A DNA stretch of 64,000 bases, taken from NCBI RefSeq assembly GCF_002770595.1, contig NZ_CP022986.1, positions 2,232,001 to 2,296,000 of the forward strand, given 5' to 3'. This document shows positions 33,901 through 43,580 of this stretch, piece by piece. The notes below the pieces were generated by a model. That model had not been told where the DNA came from. It worked only from the letters and a program-made list of their open reading frames with translations, and made no database searches. This DNA is from Chryseobacterium camelliae (GTDB lineage Bacteria; Bacteroidota; Bacteroidia; Flavobacteriales; Weeksellaceae). The first letter of the stretch is position 1; each line of letters opens with the position of its first letter. The translations under genes and the position numbers were made by a program.

Positions 33901-36364
33901 AAAAGTCGTCGGAGCTTTCGGAATAATGAACCAATACATCCGCATCGAACAGGTGCGAAGCGAAACGGGCATAAATTCCGGTAGGTATCCACCGTTCGCC
34001 GAGATTAAAATCCAACTCCTCAAATTCAATCCGTTTTGGTCGGGCTTCCTCTAAAGCGGTAAGGCTTTCTTTGGCTTCGGTATCATCAGGATTGTTTTCA
34101 AGATAGGCTCTTACTTCATCGGCTTTCTCAACTACGTTGCCTGCAATCCACCGTTCGGCTATTTCGTATTCCTGTTGTAGCGGATTGTAGAACAACCGCC
34201 CGTGTAAGGCTTCTTTCAGGGTATCGGCAGGCAGGCTGCTGATTTCGGACATAAAGTCCAAATCCACGTTGCCGTATTTATTCAGCGAGGCGGCTAATGC
34301 CTCTTCGGGATTATCGGTTGCTAACGTGGTCGTAGAGAAACTAACAGGACGGCTGAATATATCCGCTTTATGGATTATGCCGCCAATGATACGCTCCAGA
34401 TAAGGAATTTCTTTACCTGCGCTGTCTGTCTTTATCAGCTTGGCATTGTCGGCAGCATTGAGATTACCGTATTTTTTGACAAAGCCATCGTACAGGAGGT
34501 TCAGGGTTTCCCGTTCTGCCTTGTGTTCGGTCTGCTTTTCAGCTTCTTTTTGGTACAGGTTGATATAACTGTCCCTTACAGCTATGTAGGCTTCGGCTCT
34601 TGCTTTCTGTGCCGATGGTAATTGCAATGGATGAAAGATTGCTTTTGCATCTTCCTTTTCTACTTCTTGCAGATAACCTACCCAACCGTTATCCACCACA
34701 AGACAATCGTTACGATGGAATGATTGCAGTTCGCCACTATACGGGGCAGGTTCAGGAATAGCATTAATATTGATAGCGGTAATGGCTGTCTTATCAGACT
34801 GGCCATTTCCGTTTATTTGTGAAAACAGGTCGCTGATAGCTTCCTGTTTTTTGCCGTTAACCTGGTCGGTTCCGTTAATATCACCATTGGATTTTAGCGG
34901 TGTATAGGGCTGCTGCCTTGCACTGCTGAACAGGTCGGGCTGACGACCTATTGTACCTCTTCTTTTTTTAGTGCTTTGCCTTTTGGCTTGGGTAGTTCTT
35001 TTAGGTGGAGCAAGAACCATTACAGGTTCTCCCGCACTTTCAAACAAGTCAAAAATGCTTAGTTGCTTTAATTCCTGCGGGCTTTCCTGACGGACTACCG
35101 GAGTAGGTACAGGTTGCGGCTTTTGCTGAATGATTACAGGGTCTATGACCGGAGGTGTAACTTTTGGTTCAATAGGAATTTGTATAACAGGCTCGTCGTT
35201 CTGTTCGCCTTTGTATAAACTCAAATTCAGATGCTTTCCAAAATCTTCGGAAAGCATTTGCTTCAAATCTTTGGCAATGCCCTCAACACCGTCTTTATGC
35301 GTATAGATTAAGGCAGGTTGCCCGTATGGGTCGGTATCTAATTTTTGGTCGGTATGGATAATTCTTGTACTGTCCTGAAAGAGCGCATTGCCAGGCGTAT
35401 TGTATTCAGATGGCTTGCTTTGGCAAAACAGATCTTCCCTGTCGGTCAGATTTTCTTTTGCCGTATTTTTTTGCAGGATAATCAGGTCGCTGCCGACTTC
35501 CGTACCTGCATATTCGGTAAACAGGTTGTTAGGCAATCTTACAACCGAAACCAAATTATTATCCTGCATCAACGCCCTGCGTATGGGTTCGTTCTTAGGG
35601 CTGTTCAGAATGCCCTGTGAAGTGATGTAAGCCAACAAACCGCCCTCACGGAGCATATCAGCACCTTTCAGAAAAAAGTAATTGTGTATGCTTCGGGCAG
35701 CTTGTTCCTTTGCGCTGTTTCTACTGCGTGAATAAGAAAGGTCAAATACGGAAGTATCGCCAAAAGGGATATTACTGGCGATTACATCATAGGTGTTTTG
35801 TTCCCTTTCGGGGATTTCCTCAAAGCCGTTTATACGGATATTGATTTCGGGGTAAAGCTGCTTTAAAATCTTGCCTGTAAGCAAGTCCTTTTCATAAGCG
35901 GTAACACTGGCTTTCTGATTTTCCGAAAAGGATTGGATGAATGAACCGATACCTGCGGAGGGTTCGAGGAATTTATCAATGTGCAGACCATTATCCCGCA
36001 AGGCAGATGAAATGGCATCTATAACTTTTGGTGGGGTATAAAAAGCCGTCAGTACGGAACTTTTCATACTATCCACATACTTGCGGTATTGCTTATCGTC
36101 TTCGGAATTTTCTTTGAGTAGTTGGTGGAGTTCCTGCGTGAGTGGAAAAAGGTCGTGTTCTGTTTTTCTCCAATGATTGATGTCTATTTCGTTTTCTACG
36201 GGGTTCAGAACGAATTTAAGACCGCCAAATCCGCTGTATCGCATCATTAGCAGTCTTTCGCCTACGGTGGCTTGCCGTTTCTCCTTTTCCAGTTTAAAAA
36301 CAATTCGCAGGGCATCAATATTCTGTTGGAGATGGAACCGCTTACTGAAGCCCATTTTCCTCAA
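30914..36364 (-). CDS. Giant N6-adenine methylase/SNF2-type helicase fusion
   Basis: 1816 aa. The N-terminal Rossmann methylase has EPSAGIG (134-140, SAM-binding motif I) and NIPFGD (198-203, at the position of the catalytic NPPY/F). After a disordered Pro/Gln-rich linker (about 390-520) comes an SF2 helicase: GAGKT near 970, DESHQFKN near 1134, and [11 protein letters not shown] near 1469. It ends in a coiled-coil tail. This matches the N12-class methylase-helicase proteins of Bacteroidota ICEs, related in layout to phage P1 DarB, an anti-restriction protein; a role in protecting incoming ICE DNA is an inference. It overlaps the DUF1896 gene by 23 bp. Confidence 0.87.
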   Translation of the reverse strand: MRKMGFSKRFHLQQNIDALRIVFKLEKEKRQATVGERLLMMRYSGFGGLKFVLNPVENEIDINHWRKTEHDLFPLTQELHQLLKENSEDDKQYRKYVDSMKSSVLTAFYTPPKVIDAISSALRDNGLHIDKFLEPSAGIGSFIQSFSENQKASVTAYEKDLLTGKILKQLYPEINIRINGFEEIPEREQNTYDVIASNIPFGDTSVFDLSYSRSRNSAKEQAARSIHNYFFLKGADMLREGGLLAYITSQGILNSPKNEPIRRALMQDNNLVSVVRLPNNLFTEYAGTEVGSDLIILQKNTAKENLTDREDLFCQSKPSEYNTPGNALFQDSTRIIHTDQKLDTDPYGQPALIYTHKDGVEGIAKDLKQMLSEDFGKHLNLSLYKGEQNDEPVIQIPIEPKVTPPVIDPVIIQQKPQPVPTPVVRQESPQELKQLSIFDLFESAGEPVMVLAPPKRTTQAKRQSTKKRRGTIGRQPDLFSSARQQPYTPLKSNGDINGTDQVNGKKQEAISDLFSQINGNGQSDKTAITAININAIPEPAPYSGELQSFHRNDCLVVDNGWVGYLQEVEKEDAKAIFHPLQLPSAQKARAEAYIAVRDSYINLYQKEAEKQTEHKAERETLNLLYDGFVKKYGNLNAADNAKLIKTDSAGKEIPYLERIIGGIIHKADIFSRPVSFSTTTLATDNPEEALAASLNKYGNVDLDFMSEISSLPADTLKEALHGRLFYNPLQQEYEIAERWIAGNVVEKADEVRAYLENNPDDTEAKESLTALEEARPKRIEFEELDFNLGERWIPTGIYARFASHLFDADVLVHYSESSDDFSVKCHRGNMHIWEKYAVKAESRTFDGIALLKHALVNTTPDITKKVMVGDQEVKVRDMEAIQMANTKIDEIRTAFTDWLHAQNDEFKNRLTDQYNDTFNCFVRPNYDGSHQEFPGLDRKGAGIEDLYSSQKDTVWMIKLNNGAICDHEVGAGKTLIMCTAAQEMKRLGLAHKPMIIGLKANIPAIAEDYRKAYPHAKILYPGIDDFTPKKRLRIFGDIKNNDWDCVILTHDQFGMIPQSPEIQKEILEIELDSVERNLDALKSQGKEVTRGMLAGVIKRKENLEVKLKTLQHDIENRKDDIVDFKMMGIDHLFVDESHQFKNLMFNTRHTRVAGLGNVDGSQKALNLLFAIRTIQERTNADMGATFLSGTTISNSLTELYLLFKYLRPRALEKQGIHSFDAWAAIYARKTTDYEFSVANNIVAKERFRYFIKVPELAQFYSEITDYRTAKDIGIDRPNKNEILYNIPPTPDQEAFIQSLMQFAKTGDATLLGRLPLSQSEEKAKMLIATDYARKMSLDMRMVSGIYDDHPDNKASHCAANIAKYYNQFNAQKGTQFVFSDLGTYKPGEWNVYSEIKRKLVEDHGIPAHEVRFIQEAKNDKQRRELINGMNEGKIRVLFGSTSMLGTGVNAQKRAVAVHHLDTPWRPSDLAQRDGRAIRKGNEIAKFFADNKVDVIIYAVEKSLDSYKFNLLYNKQLFIDQLKTNNLTKRTIDEGSMDEKSGMNFSEYVAILSGNTDLLDKAKLEKQIAGLESEKQAFNRSKSSAKFKVQDYTEMLQSTQSRLNRMSTDWENLQQRLQKRSDGTIENPVLLDGLPPNANPKQIGAKLNEIADKARTAGQYEEIGSLYGFTLLVKTEMSEKEGSDIRVNRFLVQGEGNIKYTYNNGLMAKDPETATMNFLRALEKLPGFVKQEQEKIAEIQKDLPILQEVVNGTWSKESRLSELKTELAAVERKIQLSIEPVKQGEAVPEQVEKQKEAPKVQESIIRTKGVHLSRGVL

Positions 36365-36779
36365 TCCATATTGAGATGGTTCCGGTCAGTTCGGTATAGA
36401 GTACATCAAACTCATTTCCGTTGGCGAAATCATCGGTTAATTCATATCCTGCGAAAACAGGCTCACAAACGGGGAACATTTTAAGGGCGAACGGTCGCAG
36501 CTCCTCGTCTGCCATTATGGCATCAAACTCATTGCATACCACTTTGAAAACCGTGTTGAACTTGGAGAAGTGCAAGCCCTCAAAAAGTATGTAGTTGGCT
36601 ATTTCGTCGCATTGCTCAATGGCGTTTCCCGAACGGAAAGCACCCTCATAAGCATTGGCAGCCCACGAAGACCGTTGGTCAATAAATTTTTGGTCGTGCG
36701 CCTTTTCAGGAAAGCTGCTGTTTAATAATTCTTGCAGTCGTAATCTGAAATACGACAGGTCTTTTTGCTGTACATCCAT
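36342..36779 (-). CDS. DUF1896 protein
   Basis: 145 aa, soluble, helical and acidic, with no signal peptide. The sequence ([20 protein letters not shown], then [20 protein letters not shown]) matches DUF1896, a family that habitually sits directly upstream of the large ICE methylase-helicase. The 23-bp overlap with that gene suggests a coupled pair and possibly a physical complex. Regulon motif copy D lies 67 bp upstream of its start. Function unknown. Confidence 0.82.
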   Translation of the reverse strand: MDVQQKDLSYFRLRLQELLNSSFPEKAHDQKFIDQRSSWAANAYEGAFRSGNAIEQCDEIANYILFEGLHFSKFNTVFKVVCNEFDAIMADEELRPFALKMFPVCEPVFAGYELTDDFANGNEFDVLYTELTGTISIWIEENGLQ

Positions 36780-36845
36780 ACTTATTTTGTTTAGAATTTT
36801 ACTTAAATCCTAAAATTATAGCAGTACATAAGCCCCTTTGCAGAA

Positions 36846-36882
36846 GTGGCAGGGTTTGGCTTTGAAAGGCGGGATTTGGCGT
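36846..36882 (-). promoter_or_regulatory. ICE regulon motif, copy D (DUF1896-methylase operon)
   Basis: Read toward the DUF1896 gene: CGCCAAATCCCGCC, then GCCAAACCCTGCCAC (36846-36860) followed by TTCTGC. One base of the 15-bp core differs from copies B and C, and there is a degenerate upstream repeat, CGCCAAATCCCGCC, spaced 21 bp. Confidence 0.6.
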
Positions 36883-36911
36883 AGAATGGTATGATGCCAA
36901 AGATTAATTTG

Positions 36912-36919
36912 TACCTTTG
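36912..36919 (+). promoter_or_regulatory. -7 box of the copper regulator gene
   Basis: TACCTTTG is a perfect match to the Bacteroidota -7 consensus, 22 nt before the ATG of the HMA-AraC gene. A correctly spaced -33 TTG is not evident, which would fit an activator-dependent promoter. Confidence 0.55.
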
Positions 36920-36941
36920 TTAAGGTCGTAAAAAGGTATAT

Positions 36942-37505
36942 ATGAGTACACTCTTTATTAAAAATATGGTTTGCAACCGCTGTATTATGGTGGTGCAAAA
37001 TGAATTGGATAAGTTAGGTCTGAACGTAAAAAAAATCAAACTTGGAGAGGTAGTATTGGATAAAGAGATTACATCCGAAGAAAAAAATAATGTAGATAAG
37101 GTTTTAATTCCATTAGGCTTTGAACTTATTGACGATAAAAAAAGCCGCATAATTGAAAAGATAAAAAATATAATTATTGACCTTGTGCATCATCAGGACA
37201 ACCACGCCAAAACCAATCTTTCGGATGTGCTAAGTAGTCAACTGCACCACGATTATAATTATTTATCTAATCTCTTTTCGGAGGTAGAGGGTACTACCAT
37301 TGAAAAATACTTTATTGCCCAAAAAGTAGAAAAGGTAAAAGAGCTATTGGTATATGATGAGCTTTCTTTGAGTGAAATTGCCTTTCGTTTAAACTATTCG
37401 AGTGTGTCCTACCTAAGCAACCAGTTCAAAAAAGTTACAGGGCTGACACCGAGCTATTTCAAACAGATAAAAGAAGATAAAAGGAAGCCATTGGATAGTT
37501 TGTAA
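36942..37505 (+). CDS. HMA-AraC fusion regulator of the copper cassette
   Basis: 187 aa. The N-terminal 60 residues look like a heavy-metal-associated domain (KNMVCNRCIMVV with Cys11 and Cys14 as the CxxC metal site, and the beta-alpha-beta pattern). The C-terminal 100 residues are an AraC-type pair of HTH motifs (FIAQKVEKVKELLVYDELSL, then SSVSYLSNQFKKVTGLTPSY). A sensor and DNA-binding domain are therefore in one small protein, and the gene leads a copper operon, so direct copper sensing is the natural inference. It is 84 bp upstream of copA. Confidence 0.85.
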   Translation: MSTLFIKNMVCNRCIMVVQNELDKLGLNVKKIKLGEVVLDKEITSEEKNNVDKVLIPLGFELIDDKKSRIIEKIKNIIIDLVHHQDNHAKTNLSDVLSSQLHHDYNYLSNLFSEVEGTTIEKYFIAQKVEKVKELLVYDELSLSEIAFRLNYSSVSYLSNQFKKVTGLTPSYFKQIKEDKRKPLDSL

Positions 37506-37589
37506 ATCTTACACATAAATTCCAAAATTTCACAATAGCACCCACCCATATAATAGCCAATTTTGTACTGTTAATTAAATCAGGCAAAT

Positions 37590-40004
37590 ATGGCAACGAA
37601 TAATAAAGAAACTATTTATCTTCCCTTAGAAGATGTAGAAAGCGAACATTGTGCGTTAATCGTTGAAAAAGGATTGGCACAGGTCAAAGGCATCGAAACC
37701 CACAAAGTAGAGCTAAACAACCGCAGGGCAGCTATCACGGTAGATAACAGCGCAGCGATAGGCGCAGCGGTAAAAGCAATCAAAGATTTAGGTTACGGCG
37801 TTTCTACTGTAAAACATACATTCCCTGTATTGGGAATGACCTGCGCATCCTGTGCAGGCAGTGTAGAAAGTATTGTAAAGCATCAGGAGGGCGTTATAGA
37901 AGCATCCGTAAACTTTGCTACGGGAAATCTTACCGTGGAATACCTACTCAATATGACCGATGCCACCAAACTGCAAAAGGCGATACAGTCCATAGGTTAC
38001 GATTTACTGGTAGAAGAAGAAAATAAGCAGCAGGAAACATTAGAAGCTATCCACGCTGAAAAGTTCCAAAAGCTAAAGACTAAAACCGTATGGGCTATTG
38101 CGCTGTCATTGCCTGTTGTATTGATAGCAATGTTCTTTATGGATATGCCCTATGCAACCCCTATAATGTGGCTGTTCTCTACTCCTGTTGTATTGTGGTT
38201 AGGCAGGGATTTTTTCATCAATGCCTGGAAGCAGACAAAACATCGTTCAGCCAATATGGATACACTGGTAGCATTGAGTACAGGTATCGCTTATCTGTTC
38301 AGCGTATTCAATATGTTGTTTGCAGATTTTTGGCATCAGAGAGGACTACACGCCCACGTATATTTTGAAGCAGCAGCCGTAATTGTCGCATTTATCCTGT
38401 TAGGGAAACTATTGGAAGAAAAAGCCAAAGGCAATACCTCTTCAGCCATTAAAAAACTGATGGGCTTACAACCCAAGACCGTTATTGTTATACAAGCGAA
38501 TGGAACCGAAAAACAAACCGCTATTGAAGAGGTAAACGCAGGCGATGTTATTCTTGTAAAGCCGGGCGAAAAGATTGCGGTGGACGGTATGGTTACTTCG
38601 GGCAGTTCCTACGTTGATGAAAGTATGTTGAGTGGCGAGCCTGTACCTGTACAGAAAAAAGAAAACGAAAAAGTATTTGCGGGAACGATTAACCAAAAAG
38701 GAAGTTTCCAATTCAAAGCGGTTAAAGTCGGAAGGGAAACAATGCTTGCCCATATCATCAAAATGGTTCAGGATGCGCAAGGCAGTAAAGCACCAGTACA
38801 AAAGTTGGTAGATAAGATTGCAGGAATTTTTGTTCCCGTTGTGATAGGGATTGCTATTCTCACATTTATCCTATGGTTTATTTTAGGCGGCAACAATGGC
38901 ATAGTTCAGGGATTGTTAGCGGCTGTTACGGTATTGGTTATTGCCTGCCCTTGTGCTTTGGGATTGGCTACGCCTACCGCTATAATGGTTGGCGTTGGCA
39001 AAGGTGCTGAAAACGGTATTCTGATAAAGGATGCCGAAAGTTTGGAATTAGCCAAAAAAGTTGATGCCATTATTTTAGATAAAACAGGAACGATAACAGA
39101 GGGTAGACCAGAGGTAACAGGTATCGAATGGCTAAACAATGATGATGCAACGAAAGATATTTTATTAAGCATCGAAAAGCAATCCGAACACCCATTGGCA
39201 GAAGCGGTAGTGAAACATTTAGACGGTGTACAAACCACTACTTTATCACTGTTCGATAGTATTACAGGAAAAGGTGCAAAAGCCAATCACAACAACGAAA
39301 CCTATTTTGTAGGCAATAAAAAGCTATTGGCAGAAAACAACATTACCATTGCGGAGCAACTGCAAAAGCAAGCGGATGAATGGGGAAAACAATCCAAAAC
39401 AGTTATTTGGTTTGCCGACAGCAAACAGGCACTTTCCGTTATCGCCATTTCCGATAAAATCAAAGAAACATCCGTAGAAGCCATCCGGCAAATGCAGGAT
39501 ATGGGTATAGAATTGTATATGCTCACCGGCGATAATGAAGCCACTGCAAAAGCCATTGCACAGCAAACCGGAATTGGGCATTACAAGGCAGAAGTATTGC
39601 CACAGCACAAGGCCGATTTTGTAAAAGAGTTGCAAAGCAAAGGCAAAGTTGTAGCAATGGTTGGGGACGGCATCAATGACAGTACGGCTTTGGCAACAGC
39701 CGACGTGAGCATTGCAATGGGCAAAGGTTCGGACATTGCAATGGACGTTGCCAAAATGACCATCATTTCATCGGACCTTACCAAAATACCACAGGCAATA
39801 AAACTTTCAAAACAAACCGTAGACACCATCAAGCAAAACTTGTTCTGGGCGTTTATCTATAATCTAATCGGTATTCCCATTGCCGCAGGTATTTTATATC
39901 CGATAAACGGTTTCCTGCTAAACCCGATGATTGCAGGTGCGGCAATGGCATTGAGCAGCGTGAGCGTGGTAACTAACAGCCTGCGGTTGAAGTGGAAAAA
40001 GTAA
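37590..40004 (+). CDS. copA: Copper-exporting P1B-type ATPase CopA
   Basis: 804 aa. Two N-terminal HMA-type domains: the first lacks CxxC (only Cys21), the second has GMTCASC (Cys85, Cys88). It has eight predicted membrane helices, CPC at 453-455 in the ion-translocating helix, DKTGT with Asp497 as the phosphorylated residue, SEHP in the nucleotide domain and GDGINDS in the hinge. These are features of Cu(I) exporters at the inner membrane. It is the second gene of the copper cassette. The degenerate first HMA may be regulatory. Confidence 0.93.
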   Translation: MATNNKETIYLPLEDVESEHCALIVEKGLAQVKGIETHKVELNNRRAAITVDNSAAIGAAVKAIKDLGYGVSTVKHTFPVLGMTCASCAGSVESIVKHQEGVIEASVNFATGNLTVEYLLNMTDATKLQKAIQSIGYDLLVEEENKQQETLEAIHAEKFQKLKTKTVWAIALSLPVVLIAMFFMDMPYATPIMWLFSTPVVLWLGRDFFINAWKQTKHRSANMDTLVALSTGIAYLFSVFNMLFADFWHQRGLHAHVYFEAAAVIVAFILLGKLLEEKAKGNTSSAIKKLMGLQPKTVIVIQANGTEKQTAIEEVNAGDVILVKPGEKIAVDGMVTSGSSYVDESMLSGEPVPVQKKENEKVFAGTINQKGSFQFKAVKVGRETMLAHIIKMVQDAQGSKAPVQKLVDKIAGIFVPVVIGIAILTFILWFILGGNNGIVQGLLAAVTVLVIACPCALGLATPTAIMVGVGKGAENGILIKDAESLELAKKVDAIILDKTGTITEGRPEVTGIEWLNNDDATKDILLSIEKQSEHPLAEAVVKHLDGVQTTTLSLFDSITGKGAKANHNNETYFVGNKKLLAENNITIAEQLQKQADEWGKQSKTVIWFADSKQALSVIAISDKIKETSVEAIRQMQDMGIELYMLTGDNEATAKAIAQQTGIGHYKAEVLPQHKADFVKELQSKGKVVAMVGDGINDSTALATADVSIAMGKGSDIAMDVAKMTIISSDLTKIPQAIKLSKQTVDTIKQNLFWAFIYNLIGIPIAAGILYPINGFLLNPMIAGAAMALSSVSVVTNSLRLKWKK

Positions 40005-40104
40005 AACATTAAATATCACAAATCAAATAAGAAATTCCACAATAATACAGAACGGTATAGTGCTGAAATTTGTGGTATCAAACAACAATCAAAATTTTAA
40101 GACG

Positions 40105-40326
40105 ATGGAAAATAAAGAATATCAATTTAAGACGAACATTAATTGCGGGGGATGTGTGGCAAAAGTAACCCCGTTCCTGAATGAAGCCGAAGGCGTTTGC
40201 CATTGGGAGGTGGACACTACGAACAATGACAAAGTGCTGACCGTAAAATCCAAAGGAATTACCGAAGAACAGGTAATTGAAACAGTGCAAAAGGCAGGAT
40301 TTAAAATAGAACCTTTGAACGTTTAA
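40105..40326 (+). CDS. HMA-domain copper chaperone
   Basis: 73 aa from the ATG at 40105 (MENKEYQFKTNINCGGCVAK); a longer reading from 40060 adds residues without similarity. A single HMA domain, with INCGGC as the metal-binding CxxC, beta-alpha-beta-beta-alpha-beta. No signal peptide, so it is cytosolic, and it likely delivers Cu(I) to CopA 100 bp upstream. It is followed by a long hairpin at 40340-40393. Confidence 0.88.
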   Translation: MENKEYQFKTNINCGGCVAKVTPFLNEAEGVCHWEVDTTNNDKVLTVKSKGITEEQVIETVQKAGFKIEPLNV

Positions 40327-40339
40327 AGCAATGAATTTA

Positions 40340-40393
40340 AATGCCCTTTTCAAACCTGGTCTTTCATCTGATGAGGTTTTTGAAAAGGGCATT
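40340..40393 (+). terminator. Long hairpin after the chaperone gene
   Basis: AATGCCCTTTTCA (40340-40352) pairs with TGAAAAGGGCATT (40381-40393); inner AACCT/AGGTT bases can extend the stem. No T-run follows, so it may be an RNA-stability or partial termination element separating copA-chaperone from the later copper genes. Confidence 0.55.
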
Positions 40394-40507
40394 CTACCTC
40401 TATAAAATAGCAAAAAGAATACAGTTTTGACAGGTATTCTTAGTAAAATATCAAAAAATCGGAGAAATCCATCAAAAAAAAATAATCTTATTTGTAACTT
40501 TGCTGTG

Positions 40508-40897
40508 TTGAAAAATTTGAGAATACATATTGGCATTATAACATTAATCTGTTTGGGGTTCTTTTTAATCCCCACTCAGAGCTATGCTTGTTCAAAAAAA
40601 TCAACAAGGACAGAGCAGGCTTCCTGCGAAAAAGAGCATTCCAAAAAATCAGAGCATAAAAGCAGTTGCAAGGATAAGTCCTGCAAAAAATGCAAGGATG
40701 GTCACGACTGCGGGGGCAATTGTAAGCACAGCTCTTGCAGATGCGGTGCTTCAACCACTTCTCTAAATTTACCAATCGTAATCGAATTAAAAGCAAAAAA
40801 TCTATTTGCAGCAGCCAAAAAGCAAAAATTCGGTTTCAAACAAGCCTATTATTCTTCGGGCTTTTTCTCCATTTGGCTACCGCCTAAAATAAGCTAA
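40508..40897 (+). CDS. Cys-rich secreted protein, DUF6660-like, copy 2
   Basis: 129 aa from a TTG at 40508, chosen because it gives a clean signal peptide (LKNLRIHIGIITLICLGFFL, cut near SYA-C). An ATG at 40427 would add an unlikely basic 27-residue leader. The mature part is Lys/His/Cys-rich (CKDKSCKKCKDGHDCGGNCK, then CRC), a likely periplasmic copper binder. The C terminus FSIWLPPKIS parallels FSIWRPPQLA of the gene at 198-512. A -7-like TAACTTTG (40495-40502) is so close to the TTG that the mRNA would be leaderless. Confidence 0.65.
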   Translation: MKNLRIHIGIITLICLGFFLIPTQSYACSKKSTRTEQASCEKEHSKKSEHKSSCKDKSCKKCKDGHDCGGNCKHSSCRCGASTTSLNLPIVIELKAKNLFAAAKKQKFGFKQAYYSSGFFSIWLPPKIS

Positions 40898-40991
40898 AGC
40901 TATTGCTTGACAGCCACAGGTATGTCTTGTCGAAAACTAAATGCAGTTTTCGCAACCCCTCGTATATCTAATTAAATTAAAAATTTTCAAA

Positions 40992-41876
40992 ATGAAATCA
41001 TTATCAAAAATAATGATGGTAATCGCCGTATTACTATCATCAATAAACAGTTTCGCACAAATCAAGAATGCGAAAACAGAAACCGTAAAAATTTACGGCA
41101 ATTGCGGTATGTGCGAAGCTACCATCGAAAAAGCGGGCAACGTGAATAAGGTAGCCAATGTGGAATGGAATAAAGACACTAAAATGGCTACGCTCACTTA
41201 TGACAGCAGTAAGACCAATCAGGATGAAATACTGAAACGTATCGCTTTGGCAGGTTACGACAGCGAAAAATTCTTAGCACCGGACGACGTATATGCAAAG
41301 CTGCCCGGATGTTGCCAGTACAGTAGGGAATTAAAGCCAGTCGCAAAACCTAATGATGCGGGTATGGATATGAAAAACGGACACGCCAACCATAACCATA
41401 ACGAAATGGCTGCAACGAATACTGCCGATGCACAAAATGCACCACAACTGAAAGCCGTTTTCGATACTTATTTTTCAGTGAAAGATGCTTTGGTAAAAAC
41501 CGATGCAGGTACGTCATCCGCAAAAGCTACTGAATTGGTAAAAGCCATCAAAGCGGTAGAAATGACAAAACTTTCTACTGACGAACATACAGTTTGGATG
41601 AAGGTAATGAAAGACCTGACAGCAAATGCCGAAAAGATTGCCGCCTCCAAAGATGTTGCAAAACAAAGGGAAACATTCGCTTTGCTTTCTAAGAATATGT
41701 ATGAATTAGCTAAGGTATCGAAACAGGAAACACCTGTTTACTATCAACACTGCCCAATGTACAATAATGGCAAAGGTGCAAATTGGTTAAGCAAGGAAGA
41801 AGCGGTCAAAAATCCATATTACGGTTCTCAAATGCTTACCTGCGGTAGTGTACAGCAAACCATTAATAATAAATAA
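40992..41876 (+). CDS. Secreted HMA plus DUF3347 protein
   Basis: 294 aa from the ATG at 40992, which starts the signal peptide MKSLSKIMMVIAVLLSSINS with cleavage near FAQ. An HMA-like domain follows (IYGNCGMCEATIEKAG, CxxC), then a His-rich linker (GHANHNHNEM) and a DUF3347 domain ending CPMYNNGKGANWLSKEEA. DUF3347 occurs in periplasmic parts of copper and silver efflux systems. It presumably binds Cu in the periplasm. It is 8 bp from the DUF305-like gene. Confidence 0.83.
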   Translation: MKSLSKIMMVIAVLLSSINSFAQIKNAKTETVKIYGNCGMCEATIEKAGNVNKVANVEWNKDTKMATLTYDSSKTNQDEILKRIALAGYDSEKFLAPDDVYAKLPGCCQYSRELKPVAKPNDAGMDMKNGHANHNHNEMAATNTADAQNAPQLKAVFDTYFSVKDALVKTDAGTSSAKATELVKAIKAVEMTKLSTDEHTVWMKVMKDLTANAEKIAASKDVAKQRETFALLSKNMYELAKVSKQETPVYYQHCPMYNNGKGANWLSKEEAVKNPYYGSQMLTCGSVQQTINNK

Positions 41877-41884
41877 ATCAGGTT

Positions 41885-42406
41885 ATGGAAAATATAGAGA
41901 ACAAACACGATATGCAGCACCATACGGCAAATGAAGCGCATAATGCCAAACATTCTTTGGCAATGTACAAACGGTTTGCCATAATGGCTGTTGCGATGTT
42001 CGCAGCAATGTATTTCCTGATGTATGCTATGATTGACAGATTGGATAATCTTATCCCGAACATCAATAATTTGTATATGACCCTGCTGATGGTTTCGGCA
42101 ATGTTGGTCATTGAATTATGGATAATGAAAGGAATGTACCAAAACAAAAAAATAAACTGGTCAATCATTGCATTTTCCCTTGCAATTGGCATCTTCTCCT
42201 GGTTTGGCATCAGGGAGCAGATAAATGTGGGCGACAAAGAATTTGTAAAAGGAATGATACCGCACCACGCAGCAGCAGTACTGATGTCTGAAAAAGCAAC
42301 GCTAACCGACCCCGAACTGATAGCATTGCAAAAGAACATACTTGAAACACAGGCAAAGGAAATCGAATTTATGAAGCGAAAGCTGAAAGAATTTGAAAAC
42401 AAGTAA
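41885..42406 (+). CDS. Membrane-anchored DUF305 protein
   Basis: 173 aa. A His-rich N terminus (HDMQHHTANEAHNAKH) is followed by three hydrophobic segments (about 29-50, 58-80, 92-110) and a soluble DUF305-type tail with FVKGMIPHHAAAVLMSE, the conserved His pair of that family. DUF305 proteins are common in copper-resistance loci of Bacteroidota. A Cu-binding role is inferred from the histidines and the operon; the activity is not known. Confidence 0.8.
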   Translation: MENIENKHDMQHHTANEAHNAKHSLAMYKRFAIMAVAMFAAMYFLMYAMIDRLDNLIPNINNLYMTLLMVSAMLVIELWIMKGMYQNKKINWSIIAFSLAIGIFSWFGIREQINVGDKEFVKGMIPHHAAAVLMSEKATLTDPELIALQKNILETQAKEIEFMKRKLKEFENK

Positions 42407-42445
42407 ACCACAAAAATTTCTTTAATAACATTAAATAGAATTAAA

Positions 42446-43108
42446 ATGAAAAATATATTTTTCTTCATCATCGCACTGGCAACGGTTGCAACAATAACAG
42501 TTTCCTGCAATCAGTCTTCCAGTAAAAACAGCGACAAAACAGCCAATGATAGTACAGTGGTGTCTGACGCTCAAAATGTGCCATCATCAACACAAAATGA
42601 TACGGCAACTTCTACTGCTCCAGTTGATACATTAGCTAAAGCTGCAGAAAAATCAGATGTAAAAAAGCAGGCGCAAAACTTCTCTATTGCACCCATAATT
42701 ACCGATTATCTGTCATTAAAAAACGCCCTTGCTTCAGACAATGACAAAGCTGCTGCCAATGCAGGCAAACAGTTGTTCATTACCTTGAAAAATGTAGATA
42801 TGAAAACCATACCTGCAAACAAACATAAGGAGTATATGGATATTGCAGAAAATGCAAAAGAAAACGCAGAGCATATTGGCGACAATGCCGGAAAGATAGA
42901 CCACCAAAGAGAGCATTTAGCATCATTAAGCAAAGATGTTTCCGACCTTATAGCATTGTTCGGAACTACCCAAAAATTGTATCAAGATTATTGCCCGATG
43001 TACAATGATGGCAAAGGTGCTATTTGGATTAGTGAAGCAAAGACAATCAAAAATCCTTACTATGGTAGTAAGATGCTTACCTGCGGTTCTGTAAAAAAAG
43101 AATTTTAG
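42446..43108 (+). CDS. DUF3347 lipoprotein
   Basis: 220 aa. Lipoprotein signal MKNIFFFIIALATVATITVSC with the lipid-modified Cys at 21, a Ser/Thr/Asn-rich spacer to about 70, then DUF3347 ending CPMYNDGKGAIWISEAKTIK and NPYYGSKMLTCGS. It shares this C-terminal signature with the gene at 40992 but lacks the HMA part, so the two are paralogues. The likely site of action is the periplasmic face of the outer or inner membrane, in copper handling. It is 1 bp from the haem-binding gene. Confidence 0.83.
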   Translation: MKNIFFFIIALATVATITVSCNQSSSKNSDKTANDSTVVSDAQNVPSSTQNDTATSTAPVDTLAKAAEKSDVKKQAQNFSIAPIITDYLSLKNALASDNDKAAANAGKQLFITLKNVDMKTIPANKHKEYMDIAENAKENAEHIGDNAGKIDHQREHLASLSKDVSDLIALFGTTQKLYQDYCPMYNDGKGAIWISEAKTIKNPYYGSKMLTCGSVKKEF

Positions 43109-43109
43109 A

Positions 43110-43559
43110 ATGAAGAAAGTATTAAAGATAATTTTAGCAACAGTGCTGTTTATTTTTATTGCAATCCAATTTTATCAGCCTGCCCTTAATGTAGATAAAG
43201 GGCAGGTTTACACAACCGATTTTACACAAGTCTATAAAATGCCTATTGAAATAAAAGCGATGTTTCAAACGTCTTGCTACGATTGTCATAGCAACAATAC
43301 CAATTATGTTTGGTACGACTATGTACAGCCTGCAAGAACATTGGTAGGAACCCATATCAAAAATGCAAAAGAAGATTTGAATTTCAATGAATGGGGTACA
43401 TACTCAAATAGAAAGCAGGAAAGATTACTAAACTCAATTAAAGAACAAATAGAAACGAAGCAAATGCCTCTGTCCTCATATACACTGATGCACAAAAATG
43501 CAAAATTGAATAATGAGCAAATCAAAACATTAATCAATTGGCTAAAAGAACAGGAATGA
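43110..43559 (+). CDS. Haem-binding domain protein (CxxCH)
   Basis: 149 aa. A signal anchor (about 5-24) is followed by a single CYDCH motif (Cys56, Cys59, His60) and the conserved segment WYDYVQPARTLVGTHIKNAK of the small periplasmic haem-binding domain family. It likely carries one covalently bound haem c. In this operon, between the DUF3347 lipoprotein and a multicopper oxidase, it may serve electron transfer to the oxidase (inference). Confidence 0.85.
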   Translation: MKKVLKIILATVLFIFIAIQFYQPALNVDKGQVYTTDFTQVYKMPIEIKAMFQTSCYDCHSNNTNYVWYDYVQPARTLVGTHIKNAKEDLNFNEWGTYSNRKQERLLNSIKEQIETKQMPLSSYTLMHKNAKLNNEQIKTLINWLKEQE

Positions 43560-43580
43560 GTTTCAAAAAAAAATATCAAA

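Noticed and set aside
31632..36374. Several plus-strand ORFs within the methylase-helicase region
   Set aside because: They are antisense shadows of the 1816-aa gene, without independent features.
40060..40104. Longer start of the HMA chaperone
   Set aside because: The added residues (MLKFVVSNNNQNFKT) lack similarity; the domain starts naturally at MENKEYQFK.
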